64,000 bases of DNA from Acidobacteriia bacterium AH_259_A11_L15 (lineage in GTDB: Bacteria; Acidobacteriota; Terriglobia; Acidiferrales; 2-02-FULL-67-57), in NCBI GenBank assembly GCA_027717655.1, contig JALLOH010000001.1, forward strand, positions 1 to 64,000, in the 5' to 3' direction. The notes below the pieces were generated by a model. It worked only from the letters and a program-made list of their open reading frames with translations. It was not told where the DNA came from and did not search any database. The position numbers and the translations under genes are program-made. Below, one piece after another: positions 46,533 through 55,953 of the stretch (position 1 is the first letter of the stretch; each line of letters opens with the position of its first letter).

Positions 46533-47354
46533 CTACCCCTTCACCGCCCCGGCCGTCAGCCCGCTGATGATGCGGCGTTGGAAGATGAACATCAGCAGGA
46601 CGGTGGGCAAGGTGGCCAATACGGCGGCCGCGGCAATCTCCCCCCAGGGAATCTCATGCACGCCGGGAAACAGTGAAATGGCCACGGGCAAAGTCCGGGC
46701 GCTTTCGCTGGCTGTCAGCGTGAGGGCGTAGAGGAATTCGTTCCAGGAAAAGACGAACACCAGCAGGCCCACGCTCAACATTCCCGGCACGGCCAGCGGC
46801 AACACGATGTGCCGCAGCACTCCCAGCCGGGAACACCCATCGACGCGCGCGGCCCGGTAGAGATCGTCGGGAATCTCCTGGAAGAAATTCGTCAAGATCC
46901 AGACGGCAAACGGGAGCGTGTAGACGGAATGGGCCAGCACCACCGCCAGCAGGCTGTCGCGAATGCCCAGGCGGATGAAGAGCAGGTAGAGCGGGGCCAC
47001 ATTGGCGATGGGTGGAAACATCGACAGGCAAAGCAGCAGAGCCAGAATCGGGTTGCGCCCGCGCAGGCCCAGCTTGGCCAGGGCGTAGGCGGCCGGCACA
47101 GACAGAAGGAACACCAGCAACACGGTGCCTCCGGCCACCACCACGCTGTTCAGAAACACGCGCAGAAATCCGGGCGTGCCCAGGACGGTGCTGAAATGCT
47201 GGCCGGTGGGCCGGCTGGGGAGCAGCGGTGGAAGTTGCCCCAACTCCGCGGTGGGCTTCAGGGCCGTGATCACCTGCCAGAGGAACGGCCCCAAGATGAA
47301 GCCCAGCATTGCGGCGAGCAACAGCAGCACCCCGAGTCTCTGCCAGCTCGGCAT
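46533..47354 (-). CDS. Sugar ABC importer permease (MalG type)
   Basis: 273 residues, six hydrophobic segments. The cytosolic coupling motif EAA reads YRAARVDGCSRLGVLRHIVLPLAVPG, as in CUT1 permeases. It pairs with the MalF-type permease encoded 6 bases upstream. The substrate is undetermined. Confidence 0.9.
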   Translation of the reverse strand: MPSWQRLGVLLLLAAMLGFILGPFLWQVITALKPTAELGQLPPLLPSRPTGQHFSTVLGTPGFLRVFLNSVVVAGGTVLLVFLLSVPAAYALAKLGLRGRNPILALLLCLSMFPPIANVAPLYLLFIRLGIRDSLLAVVLAHSVYTLPFAVWILTNFFQEIPDDLYRAARVDGCSRLGVLRHIVLPLAVPGMLSVGLLVFVFSWNEFLYALTLTASESARTLPVAISLFPGVHEIPWGEIAAAAVLATLPTVLLMFIFQRRIISGLTAGAVKG

Positions 47355-47360
47355 TTCTCT

Positions 47361-48224
47361 TCAGCCTCGCAGCTCCCAGGCCCGGCGCAACTGGTGCAGG
47401 TAGGCCAGGCTGAGAGCCAAAATGAACAGGAAGGCCGCTACCGACAAGGTGGAGCCGTACCCGAACTGCAGCGTGCGGTAGAGCAGCTTGTAGGCATAGA
47501 CGACCAGGGTCTCGGTTTCATTCGCCGGGCCGCCGCCCGTAAGCACAAAAATCAGGTCGAAGATGCGCGCCGCATCCATGGTGCGGAAAAGCAAGACCAG
47601 GAGAATCACCGGCTTGAGCAAGGGCAGCGTAATGTGGCGGAAGAGCTGCCAGGCGTTGGCGCCGTCGATGCGGGCCGCCTGGTAGAGCTCTTCCGGAATC
47701 ACCTGCAGCCCGGCCAGGAGCAAGAGCACGACGAACGGGGTGGTCTTCCAGACGTCAGCCAGAATGGCCGCGTGCAGGGCCCAAAGCGGGTCGCCCAGCC
47801 AGTTAATTTTTATTCCCAGCAGATAGTTCAGGACGCCGAAGTCAGCGTTGTACACCCATTCCCAAAAACGGGCGGCAACCACGTTCGGCACCGCCCAGGG
47901 AATCAGCACCAGCGCTCGCGCCACGGCCCGACCTCGAAACTGGCGGTTCAGCAGCAAGGCGAAAGTCAGGCCCAGGCCCAGCTCCAGCACTACGGAGAAC
48001 GCCGCGAAATAAGCGGTGTTGCCCAGGGCGTTCCAGAAACGCGCGTCCTCCAGCAAGAAGCGATAATTTTCCAACCCCACGAACCGGGAAATCCCGAAGA
48101 TGGGCATCTGGCGGTGGAAACTCAGCCAAAAGGTCACCAGGATGGGCACCAGCGCGATGCTGGCGGCAAACAGGGCAGCGGGGGCCAGGTAGCCATACCG
48201 GCCGATGCGCTCCCGCCAGAGCAC
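47361..48224 (-). CDS. Sugar ABC importer permease (MalF type)
   Basis: 287 residues, six hydrophobic segments. The coupling loop is YQAARIDGANAWQLFRHITLPLLKP. The short periplasmic P2 loop distinguishes it from enteric MalF. It follows the binding-protein gene by 2 bases and precedes the MalG-type gene. Confidence 0.9.
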   Translation of the reverse strand: MLWRERIGRYGYLAPAALFAASIALVPILVTFWLSFHRQMPIFGISRFVGLENYRFLLEDARFWNALGNTAYFAAFSVVLELGLGLTFALLLNRQFRGRAVARALVLIPWAVPNVVAARFWEWVYNADFGVLNYLLGIKINWLGDPLWALHAAILADVWKTTPFVVLLLLAGLQVIPEELYQAARIDGANAWQLFRHITLPLLKPVILLVLLFRTMDAARIFDLIFVLTGGGPANETETLVVYAYKLLYRTLQFGYGSTLSVAAFLFILALSLAYLHQLRRAWELRG

Positions 48225-48226
48225 GG

Positions 48227-49522
48227 CTAGCGAATCTCCAAGAGATGCTCAATCTGAGGTGCGGCTACTGCCATGGCTTGCTCAGGCGAGCGGATGCCGG
48301 CAACCACCGCACTCAGTTCCGGCTGCAGGATTTGAGAGATCATCAAGTAGTAAGGCGTCACGGGGCGCGGTTGTGCCAGGCTCAGCGCCGCCAACAACTC
48401 CGCGGGCAAGGCCAAGGCTTCCTGAACTTCGGGGTCCTCGTACACCTCCATGTGAGCCGGCAGTACGCCCAGGTTCAGCAGAATTTCCTTCTGCGAGGAG
48501 TAGCGGATCATGAAGCGGAGGAAGGCGATGGCTTCTTTCTTGTGGTGGGAGTAGGCATTGACGCCCAGATGGAAGCCGCCCAGGGTGGGCACGCTGGCGT
48601 GTCCCGGAAAGTGCGGCACCACCGCCAAGCCGGCGCGGCCCGCCATCGAAGAGCCCGGCTCCTGCAGCTTGCGCCAAACGTAGGGCCAGTTGCGCATAAA
48701 GATAGCTCGCCCGGATTGAAAAATGAACCGAGAGGCCTCCTCGTTCAAAGTGGTGACCAGGCTAGGACTCACGCCCTGCTCACCAATCAGGGCGTCCATG
48801 AATTCCAACGCCTCCAGGGTTGCCGGGGCGGTCAGGGCCGGCCGGGCTCCTGCGCCGAGCAGGTCGCCCCCGTTGCCGCGGATGAATTCCAGCGCCACGC
48901 ACACCAGGCCCTCGTACTGCATCCCCTGCCAGACGAACCCATTCAACCGAGGGTCATTTTCTCGCGCCAGGATGTGGCGCGCCTGCCGAACCAATTCCGG
49001 ATAGGTCCGGGGCGGCTCGAAGCCGTATTTGTCCAACAAATCTTTCCGGTAATAGAGAACGCCGGCGTCGACGAACCACGGGACCGCGTAGAGTCTCCCG
49101 TCCAACCAGTCCGCCTGGAGCGCCGGGGGATTCAAGGGCTCAAGCTCCGCTTCGCTAATGTGCGGGGTCAAGTCCACCAGCCATCCGGCGCGCGCGAACT
49201 CGGGTACCCAGATGATGTCCATGTCCAGGATGTCGAAATCGTCCGCCTCCGCCCCCAGGTTGATCACGTAGAACTGGTGCTGCTCATCCGTGCTGGCGGG
49301 CAGGATTTCTTCCCGGATGCGGATACCCGGGTTCTCGGCTTCGAATTGGTCGATCAACTGGCGCAGATAGGAGTAGCGCGGGTGCTTGGCGTGCTTGAAG
49401 ACCAGCGTGACCGGGCCGCTCCCCTCCCGGCTCCGGCGTCCGGTGCAGGCACTGAAGAGGAGCCCCAAGATCAAAAGTCCCAGGCCGACTGAAACCGTCA
49501 ATCGTGATGCTCGTGGTCGCAC
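48227..49522 (-). CDS. Sugar-binding lipoprotein of the ABC importer
   Basis: About 431 residues from GTG 49522 (GAGG six bases upstream); longer in-frame starts at 49534 and 49591 are possible. A hydrophobic signal ends in a lipobox (LLFSAC), so the protein is lipid-anchored. The fold is that of MalE-like family 1 binding proteins: FEAENPGIRIREE, a middle region with FQSGRAIFMRNWPYVW, and a C-terminal lobe. No glycoside hydrolase or regulator gene is beside the operon, leaving the sugar unknown. Confidence 0.85.
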   Translation of the reverse strand: MRPRASRLTVSVGLGLLILGLLFSACTGRRSREGSGPVTLVFKHAKHPRYSYLRQLIDQFEAENPGIRIREEILPASTDEQHQFYVINLGAEADDFDILDMDIIWVPEFARAGWLVDLTPHISEAELEPLNPPALQADWLDGRLYAVPWFVDAGVLYYRKDLLDKYGFEPPRTYPELVRQARHILARENDPRLNGFVWQGMQYEGLVCVALEFIRGNGGDLLGAGARPALTAPATLEALEFMDALIGEQGVSPSLVTTLNEEASRFIFQSGRAIFMRNWPYVWRKLQEPGSSMAGRAGLAVVPHFPGHASVPTLGGFHLGVNAYSHHKKEAIAFLRFMIRYSSQKEILLNLGVLPAHMEVYEDPEVQEALALPAELLAALSLAQPRPVTPYYLMISQILQPELSAVVAGIRSPEQAMAVAAPQIEHLLEIR

Positions 49523-49660
49523 GGTTCGCCTCACTCCGCACCGCCTGGGTTCTATCAGTCTAGCGCAGCTTGCAGGGGCAAACGAAACCATCCGAGAAAG
49601 AAAAGCGGCAACCCTCGGGGAGGTCCCTTGCTCTTCGTGCTACACTGGGCGGAGTCGCGA

Positions 49661-49736
49661 TGGGGCGGAGTGCGTCTGGTAGCACGTCGGACTGTTAATC
49701 CGAAAGGTCCAGGTTCGAATCCTGGCGCCCCAGCCA
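49661..49736 (+). tRNA. tRNA-Asn (GTT), CCA encoded
   Basis: A full cloverleaf of 76 bases: 7-bp acceptor stem (TGGGGCG/CGCCCCA), D arm, anticodon stem TCGGA/TCCGA with loop CTGTTAA (anticodon GTT), extra loop AAGGT and T arm CCAGG-TTCGAAT-CCTGG, discriminator G and an encoded CCA. A TACACT -10-like hexamer lies at 49641-49646. Confidence 0.95.
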
Positions 49737-49792
49737 TCTTTCCTGCCCGATTGTGGTGGCGGAGAAGTCCCGTCGGTCACCGGGTGAGGCTT

Positions 49793-50665
49793 CTACAAGT
49801 GGAAGCCGAGGCCGCTGCCGCTCTCTTCGATCAGCAGATTGTCGATCAGGCGGGCGCGGCCGATCCAAACAGCCAGGGGAATCAACGTGGCCCCGGCAAC
49901 GCGCCCCACGGGCTCCAACGTGTCGGCGTGGACCACGGCGACATAGTCCAAGCGGGCGTGGGGCTCACGCTCGATGAGTTGCCGGATTTCGCGAACAATG
50001 GCCTCGGTTCGCCGCTCACCCTTCTCCACCAGCTCCCGCGCCCGGCATAGACTTCGATAGAGCACCCGCGCGGCCCGCCGTTCTTCTCCGTTCAAGTAGT
50101 AGTTGCGGGAACTCAAGGCCAGGCCGTCGGGTTCGCGCACGATGGGGCAGACGACGATTTCCACCGGCAGGTTCAACTCACGGACCATCCGGCGAATGAC
50201 CACGCACTGCTGGGCGTCCTTCCGCCCGAAGTAGGCTCGGTGGGGCTGGATGATATTGAACAGCTTCAAGACCACGGTGGCCACACCCCGAAAGTGCCCG
50301 GGACGGAATTGGCCTTCCAGGGGAGCACTGACCTTTTCCACCGTCGCGTAGGTCTGGAAGTTTGGCGGATACATCTCCTCGACCGGGGGAGCGAAAAGAA
50401 AATCCACCCCCTCGCGCTCGAGCAGTTGAGCGTCGCGGGCGGGCTCGCGCGGGTACTTCCGGTAGTCCTCGGTGGGACCGAACTGGGCGGGGTTGACGAA
50501 GACGGAAGTCACGGTGACCTCGTTCTCCTGCCGGGCGCGCCGCACCAGTGAGAGGTGGCCCTCATGCAACGCTCCCATGGTGGGGACAAAACCGATGCTC
50601 TTGCCCCCACTGCGCAGGCCAAGGCTCGCCGTCTGCATTTCAGCCGCGCGGGTGAACGCCTTCAT
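49793..50665 (-). CDS. panC: Pantothenate synthetase
   Basis: 290 residues. ATP-binding HxGH reads LHEGHLSL after GFVPTMGA. Further motifs are VFVNPAQFGPTEDYRKYPR, FGRKDAQQ and the SSRN loop near residue 185. It joins pantoate and beta-alanine to give pantothenate. The ATG at 50665 overlaps the stop of the preceding 30-codon frame (ATGA), so its translation is probably coupled. It follows panB on the same strand. Beta-alanine from the pyrimidine pathway could feed it. Confidence 0.95.
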   Translation of the reverse strand: MKAFTRAAEMQTASLGLRSGGKSIGFVPTMGALHEGHLSLVRRARQENEVTVTSVFVNPAQFGPTEDYRKYPREPARDAQLLEREGVDFLFAPPVEEMYPPNFQTYATVEKVSAPLEGQFRPGHFRGVATVVLKLFNIIQPHRAYFGRKDAQQCVVIRRMVRELNLPVEIVVCPIVREPDGLALSSRNYYLNGEERRAARVLYRSLCRARELVEKGERRTEAIVREIRQLIEREPHARLDYVAVVHADTLEPVGRVAGATLIPLAVWIGRARLIDNLLIEESGSGLGFHL

Positions 50666-50754
50666 CTTGCGAAGTTCACGTCACGGGCAACGAGACGGTC
50701 GCGAGCCCAGTAGTTGTAGTCGGGGAGCTCCCGGAGGGTGGCCAGCGGAATCAT
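50662..50754 (-). CDS. 30-residue DinB-like fragment / coupling leader before panC
   Basis: ATG at 50754 has a very strong GAAGGAGG site at ideal distance; the frame runs 30 codons and ends in TGA overlapping the panC start as ATGA. The residues DYNYWARDRLV resemble the first helix of DinB-family proteins (about 150 residues normally), then diverge. This may be a truncated dinB gene whose start has been captured to drive panC translation, or a fortuitous leader. No panC-specific ribosome-binding site is visible. Confidence 0.5.
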   Translation of the reverse strand: MIPLATLRELPDYNYWARDRLVARDVNFAR

Positions 50755-50771
50755 TTGTGGCCTCCTTCGGC

Positions 50772-51656
50772 CTAGCGGGAACTGCGGGCCAACCAGCGCT
50801 CGCGCACCTCGGGTGAAAGCCGGTTGGTCTCGGCTTCGGCGGGAAAGCTACCGGTGGTGACGTCCGCCACGAAGCGGCGAACCGCTTGCCCGAGCTCGGC
50901 GCGCAGGTCGGCGTAGCGGCGGGCGAACTTGGGCTGCACACCGAAGCTCAACCCGACCAGATCGTGCCAGACCAGCACCTGGCCATCGCAGGCCGGTCCG
51001 GCGCCGATGCCGATGGTGGGGATTTTCAGCTCGCGGGTAATCTGCTCCGCCACCTCGGCGGGGATGCTTTCCAGCACCAGCGAGAACGCCCCGGCGGCTT
51101 CCACGGCCCGCGCATCGCGCAGCAATTGCTCGGCCGCCGCCAGGGTCTTGCCCTGGAGCTTGAAGCCGCCCAGGGCGTGGATGGATTGCGGGGTCAAGCC
51201 GATGTGCGCCATCACGGGGATGTCGTTCTCCACCAGCTTGAGGATGAGGTCGAGGCGCTTTTCGCCGCCCTCGATCTTGACCGCCTCCGCCCCCGCTTCC
51301 TTGACGAAGCGGATGGCGTTGACCAGGGCCTGGTTGGGGTCGAGCTGGTAGCTGCCGAAGGGCATATCAGCGATGAGCAAGGCCCGCTGGGTGCCGCGGT
51401 GGACAGCGCGGGTGTGGTGGAGCATCTCCTCCATGGTGACCGGCAGGGTATTCTCGTGGCCCAGCACCACCATGGCCAGCGAGTCCCCCACCAGGATAAT
51501 GTCCACGCCGGCAGCGTCCACCAAACGGGCAGTCGGGTAGTCGTAAGCGGTCAAACAGGTGATCTTTTCGCCGCGGGGTTTCCTGGCCAGGATTGCCGGT
51601 ACGGTGACCTTGCGCGTCTCCCGTCCGGCCCCTTGCGGGTGCGGAAGGGTAGTCAT
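50772..51656 (-). CDS. panB: 3-methyl-2-oxobutanoate hydroxymethyltransferase
   Basis: 294 residues, start ATG 51656 after GGAGG. The family motifs are plain: TAYDYPTARLVDAAGVDIILVGDSLAMVVLG (metal Asp), MPFGSY, KIEGG and AHIGLTPQ. It transfers the hydroxymethyl group from 5,10-methylene-tetrahydrofolate to 2-oxoisovalerate, the first step to pantothenate. The 30-codon frame and panC follow, so it is one operon. Confidence 0.96.
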   Translation of the reverse strand: MTTLPHPQGAGRETRKVTVPAILARKPRGEKITCLTAYDYPTARLVDAAGVDIILVGDSLAMVVLGHENTLPVTMEEMLHHTRAVHRGTQRALLIADMPFGSYQLDPNQALVNAIRFVKEAGAEAVKIEGGEKRLDLILKLVENDIPVMAHIGLTPQSIHALGGFKLQGKTLAAAEQLLRDARAVEAAGAFSLVLESIPAEVAEQITRELKIPTIGIGAGPACDGQVLVWHDLVGLSFGVQPKFARRYADLRAELGQAVRRFVADVTTGSFPAEAETNRLSPEVRERWLARSSR

Positions 51657-51756
51657 GTTGTCCTCCGGGTATCGCGCCCTTGCCAGGCTACAATCCCTTC
51701 ACCCTCATTAGATACCCTGGGGCCGGGTTTGGCAACCGCGAACTGCAAGCGTCCCG

Positions 51757-52413
51757 CTACGCGGGGCCGAGGGGAAGGAAGTACTGCGTGCCCTTGACCG
51801 GCTCGCTCAGCCGCCGCAACAGCTCTCGCAAATCCTGGTGGCGCTCGACGAAGTCAATCTCGGTGGTGTTGATCACCAACAAGTCAGAGGCTGAGTAGCG
51901 GAAGAAAAAGTGTTCGTAGGCGTCCACCACCGCCTTCAAGTAGGCATCGGAAATATCCCGCTCCATCGCCGCGGCCGGGCCTTTCCGCAAGCGCTGGCGC
52001 AAGACCGCCGGGGTAGCTTGCAGGTAGATGACCAGGTCCGGGGTGCGCAGTTGGGGGCGGAAGAGCTCGTAGTACTGCTCATAGATTTTCAGCTCGGCGT
52101 CGGCGAGGTTGAGCGCGGCAAAGATGCGGTCTTTTTCGAACAGGTAGTCGCAAATCAGGGGCCGGGGATCGTGCTCGAGAGCCAGGTCGTGCAATTGCCG
52201 GTAGCGGGCCAGCAGAAAACACAGTTGGGCGCGAAAGCTCCCCCCGGGCTTCTCGGCGTAGAAGTCGCCCAGGTGCGGGTTGTCGGTGCGGTCGGCGAGC
52301 AGACGGCCATGCAAGCGGTCGGCCAGGATGCGCGCCAGGGTGGACTTCCCTACCCGGATAGGCCCCTCGATGGCCATATAGCGAGGCGGCGCGAGTTGAG
52401 GCGAGGCAGCCAT
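51757..52413 (-). CDS. Deoxynucleoside kinase
   Basis: 218 residues from ATG 52413 (GGGAGGG upstream). The P-loop is GPIRVGKST in MAIEGPIRVGKSTLARIL, the family form of GxxxxGKST. The middle segment with LQATPAVLRQRLRKG and the lid with RxxxAAMERDISDAYL match the dNK/dCK/dGK group. It phosphorylates a deoxynucleoside, probably deoxyadenosine or deoxyguanosine, for salvage. It precedes panB on the same strand by about 100 bases. Confidence 0.88.
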   Translation of the reverse strand: MAASPQLAPPRYMAIEGPIRVGKSTLARILADRLHGRLLADRTDNPHLGDFYAEKPGGSFRAQLCFLLARYRQLHDLALEHDPRPLICDYLFEKDRIFAALNLADAELKIYEQYYELFRPQLRTPDLVIYLQATPAVLRQRLRKGPAAAMERDISDAYLKAVVDAYEHFFFRYSASDLLVINTTEIDFVERHQDLRELLRRLSEPVKGTQYFLPLGPA

Positions 52414-52544
52414 GCCCTCCCGGGAGGAACTTTCGAGGGGGTCGTCGCGATTATAGCCAGCGGAGACGGAGGGGGCAAACCGGGGAGTCAAACCCCGGAC
52501 GCACCTCAACCGTCTAATAAGTGGAAGCGGGGGAGGAGGTACAG

Positions 52545-53696
52545 ATGAACCACAGGAGGTTTTACCTTTTACTTGGCGTCGCGCTGCTTTTCGCCGGGAC
52601 TTTTCTGGCCTGGCAGAATCTGGCCGAAGCCGCGGCGTCCAGCCAGCCCGGGGCGCCGGTAGCCCAAACAGGCTGGCAAGTCCACTAACCCATCACCCAC
52701 TCCAACCTGGCGCTGTTCCCGGTGACTACCAGCCTCCACCACGACAGCTCCGGCTACATCACCCTCGATGAAGGGCTGCAGTCGGGCGAAGTCGAGGTGA
52801 CCGAGCTGGGCGCCGCCTTGATTCGGCAGCGGCCGGGCACGCCGCCGCCGAGCCAGGCTCAGGTGAACACGCTGGCCTTGGTCAACCACTCGAAGAGAGC
52901 CCTGATTCTGCTGGCGGGCGAAATCGTCACCGGGGGCAAACAGGACCGGATAATTTCCAAGGACCGGATTGTTCCCCCGGGCGCCGACCCGCTGCCCCTG
53001 GACGTCTTCTGCGTCGAGCCGGGCCGCTGGCACGGAGCCTCGCAGGCCTTCGGGGGCACGAGCCTGATGGCCGCGCCGCGGGTGCGCGAAAGGGCGGCCG
53101 TGGCCAAGAACCAGCAGGAAGTCTGGGCGGCCACGGATGCTGTCCGGGCCGGCGTGGCCGAAGGCATTGCCCCGGGGGCAGAAGGACGCGTGGCCCGCCG
53201 GGCATTGAGCGCCTCCTCCAGCTACGCCCAACTGGAAAACTCCGAAGTTTTCCGGCAGAGAATCGACCAAGCAAGCAGCACCCTGCAGCGCGAGTATGAA
53301 CGTGCCCTGCGGGGAGCGTTGAAGGGCAAGAACGTAGTCGGCGTGGTGGTGGCCATCAATGGCGAAGTGGTCTGGGCCGACCTGTTTGCCGACCCGGCGC
53401 TCTTCGAGCGCTACTGGCCGAAGCTGCTGCGCAGCTACGTGGTGGAGGCGTTGAGCGTGTCCGTAGTCGAGCACGCCCGGGCCTCGGTGGCCGACGCCCA
53501 GCGCTTCCTAGGCGAGCGCGAGGGCAGGCAAATCATCGAGGTCGAGCCGGGCGAGTACCGCCTGGTGCAAATCGACCATCCCCGCTACAGCGTCTTCGAG
53601 CTGGCTTCTTTGTGGGAGAAGGGCGAGCCGCTGCTCCACTTCAATAAGCTGCGCAAGGAAGCGCGGGCCGCGTCGCCGCCCATCCCGCGCCGCTAG
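52545..53696 (+). pseudogene. ARPP-1/DUF6569-type exported protein gene with in-frame TAA
   Basis: An ATG at 52545 with a strong GGGAGGAGG site encodes a signal peptide and 47 residues, then TAA at 52686-52688. The same frame continues without interruption: PITHSNLALFPV follows the stop and the domain runs to 53696. The domain phrases ALILLAGEIVTGGKQDRII and DVFCVEPGRW are those of the ARPP-1/DUF6569 family, usually exported and of unknown function. A restart at GTG 52722 would yield a 324-residue protein lacking the export signal. It is either a recent nonsense mutation or readthrough. Confidence 0.7.
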
Positions 53697-54199
53697 CGAG
53701 GCGAGAAGCGGCGAATGGCGGAGCGGTCAGCGAGCGCCGCCAGCATCTCGCCGGGGGTCTGGCTGGTAATCGGGTGGCGCCAGTCCGGGGCCAGCTCGCG
53801 CAGCGGTTCCAGCACGAACCGGCGCTCCGCCAGCCGGGGATGCGGGATGGTGAGCTCCGGCAGCCGCACCACGTGGCTGCCATAAACAAGGATGTCGATG
53901 TCCAGTCGGCGGGCGGCGGGTTGGAGGCCGCTCCGAGGGCGGCGGCCGAACTGCCGCTCGAGGCGATCCAGCACCCGCAGCAGCTTCAGGGGCATCAGCT
54001 CGGTTTCTACCTCGAGCACGCAATTCAGGAACCAGCGCTGGGAGACGGTGCCCACCGGCTCGGTCTCGTAGAGGGCCGAGCGCCGGCGCACTACCACTCC
54101 GGTCGGCCCCAGGGCGGCGACGGCCTGGTCGATCTGCGCGGCGCGGTCGCCCAGGTTCGAGCCCAGCGAGAGGTAGGCAATCTTGGTGTAGCGACTCAC
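53693..54199 (-). CDS. folK: 2-amino-4-hydroxy-6-hydroxymethyldihydropteridine pyrophosphokinase (HPPK)
   Basis: 168 residues, GTG start at 54199. Family motifs: LSLGSNLGDR, SALYETEPVG, FLNCVLEVET, the RRLDIDILVYG metal/ATP motif and TIPHPRLAERRFVLEPL. It transfers pyrophosphate from ATP to hydroxymethyl-dihydropterin for folate synthesis. Folate supplies PanB. The pan genes are nearby on the same strand, separated by the disrupted gene on the opposite strand. Its stop overlaps that gene's stop. Confidence 0.95.
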   Translation of the reverse strand: MSRYTKIAYLSLGSNLGDRAAQIDQAVAALGPTGVVVRRRSALYETEPVGTVSQRWFLNCVLEVETELMPLKLLRVLDRLERQFGRRPRSGLQPAARRLDIDILVYGSHVVRLPELTIPHPRLAERRFVLEPLRELAPDWRHPITSQTPGEMLAALADRSAIRRFSPR

Positions 54200-54273
54200 G
54201 GGAACTCTTGATTGTAGCCCGCGGGCGGCGGCGATGGTACCATTCCCTCGACGCCGAGAAGCTTCGGAGCCCG

Positions 54274-55953
54274 ATGTCCGAGACGCTGCCCATCCCCGAG
54301 GCCATCCTGGAAGTGGTGGAGCCGAGCGGCGGCCGCCGTCCCGTAAAGATACTGAAATCGCCCTTCCGGATCGGCCGCGGCCAAGAGGCGGCCAACGACC
54401 TGCAACTGCCCGACAAGCGCATCTCCCGCAACTGCGCCGCCGTGGTGTATGGCGACGGGAAGTTCCGGCTGGAAGACCTCGGCCAGCGGCACGGTGTTTT
54501 CATCAACGGCGAGAAGATCCAATCGCATCCATTGCAGGACGGCGACACCATCACCTTCGGGATGGCGGACTCCTACAGCATGGTGTTCCGCCGCGGGCCG
54601 GTGGCGAAGACCGTAGACCAAATACTGGATGGGCTGGAACACGCCCAGGAGGTCGAGCCGGGGGCGCGGGAGCTGCGGCATCTGAGCCTCCTGCTGGAGA
54701 CGACGGCCCTGCTGCAATCGCAGCTCCCGATGGAGGACCTGCTGGCGCGCGTGGTGGACCACGCCATCGAGGTCACCGGAGCCGACCGGGGCGTGCTGCT
54801 GCAGGCCGAGCGCGAGGGCAGGACTCACCCAGTGCTGGCCCGGCAGCGCGGCGGCCGCTCCTTGGAACCGGAGGGCGTGCGGGTCAGCAGCACAGCCGTG
54901 CGACAAGCCTTGAAGGGACAAAAAAGCATAGTGGTCGAAAACATGGAGCAGGTAGCCTTGCGGGAGGCGCGCAGCGTGGCCGAGTTGGACTTGCGCTCGC
55001 TGGTCGTCATTCCCCTGCTGACGCTTTCCCAGTTGGGCGCCGGGGATGCGACCTACGTGCCCAGCCCGGAGGACCTGCTGGGCCTGCTCTACCTGGACAG
55101 CCGCCGCCCGGTGGCCTTTTCGCAGCTGGAGCGGAAAGTCCTGGACGCGCTGGCGTCGGAAGCCGCCAGCGTGCTCGACAACGCCCGCCTGGTACAGATA
55201 GAGCTGGAGCGGCGGCGGCTGGAGCAAGAGCTGACCATCGCCCGCGAAATCCAGCAGGCGTTGCTGCCCAAGGACTTCAAGCAGTACACGCACCTGCAAG
55301 TGACCGGCATCAACCGCTCCTGCCTGGCGGTGGGCGGGGACTACTTCGACTTGATGGAGTTGGAAGCCGACCGCACCGCCTTCGTGATCGCCGACGTTTG
55401 CGGCAAGGGGCTGGGGGCGGCGCTGGTGACGGCAATGCTGCAAGGGACCTTCTCCGCCATGACGCTGGGGAAGGAACCCACGCAGGTGTTCGCCCACGTG
55501 AACCGCTTCATCTGCGAGCACTCGGAGGTGCAGCGCTACGCCACGCTGTTCTTCGGTACCGTGGACACCGGGGGCGAGCTGACCTACGTGAACGCCGGGC
55601 ACCTGCCGCCGCTGCTAGTCCGCGACGGGCGTGCGGAAGCGGTGATGGGCGCGGAGTGCCTGCCCATCGGGCTGGTCGCCGAAGCAACGTTTGCCGCCCG
55701 CTCGCAGAAGCTCCAGCCTGACGATACTCTGGTGCTTTACACCGACGGCATCACCGAAGCAGTCGACACGCAGGACGAGCAGTTCGGGATTGAACGCCTG
55801 CAGGAAGCTGTCTCCCGCCACGCCACCGCGAACGTGCAGGACTTGCAAGCAGCCATCCTGGCCGAAGTGGAGGAGTTCACCCGCGGCGCCTACCAGGCGG
55901 ACGACATCACCGTGCTCATCGTCCGCTACCGGGGCCGGTCAGGAGCGGAATAG
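54274..55953 (+). CDS. FHA-GAF-PP2C (SpoIIE/RsbU-type) signalling phosphatase
   Basis: 559 residues from ATG 54274. An FHA domain (about 20-110; [23 protein letters not shown]) reads phospho-Thr, a GAF domain (about 135-300) senses a ligand, a short coiled coil follows, and a SpoIIE-type PP2C (about 330-555) ends with metal Asp in GGDYFD and [10 protein letters not shown]. Such phosphatases act on anti-sigma factor antagonists or Ser/Thr kinase targets. No partner kinase or anti-sigma gene is nearby. The last 15 bases overlap ruvB on the other strand. Confidence 0.9.
   Translation: MSETLPIPEAILEVVEPSGGRRPVKILKSPFRIGRGQEAANDLQLPDKRISRNCAAVVYGDGKFRLEDLGQRHGVFINGEKIQSHPLQDGDTITFGMADSYSMVFRRGPVAKTVDQILDGLEHAQEVEPGARELRHLSLLLETTALLQSQLPMEDLLARVVDHAIEVTGADRGVLLQAEREGRTHPVLARQRGGRSLEPEGVRVSSTAVRQALKGQKSIVVENMEQVALREARSVAELDLRSLVVIPLLTLSQLGAGDATYVPSPEDLLGLLYLDSRRPVAFSQLERKVLDALASEAASVLDNARLVQIELERRRLEQELTIAREIQQALLPKDFKQYTHLQVTGINRSCLAVGGDYFDLMELEADRTAFVIADVCGKGLGAALVTAMLQGTFSAMTLGKEPTQVFAHVNRFICEHSEVQRYATLFFGTVDTGGELTYVNAGHLPPLLVRDGRAEAVMGAECLPIGLVAEATFAARSQKLQPDDTLVLYTDGITEAVDTQDEQFGIERLQEAVSRHATANVQDLQAAILAEVEEFTRGAYQADDITVLIVRYRGRSGAE

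Noticed and set aside
45430..49522. Maltose/trehalose specificity of the ABC importer
   Set aside because: The components match the sugar family in general, but no enzyme or regulator nearby points to one substrate, so none is claimed.
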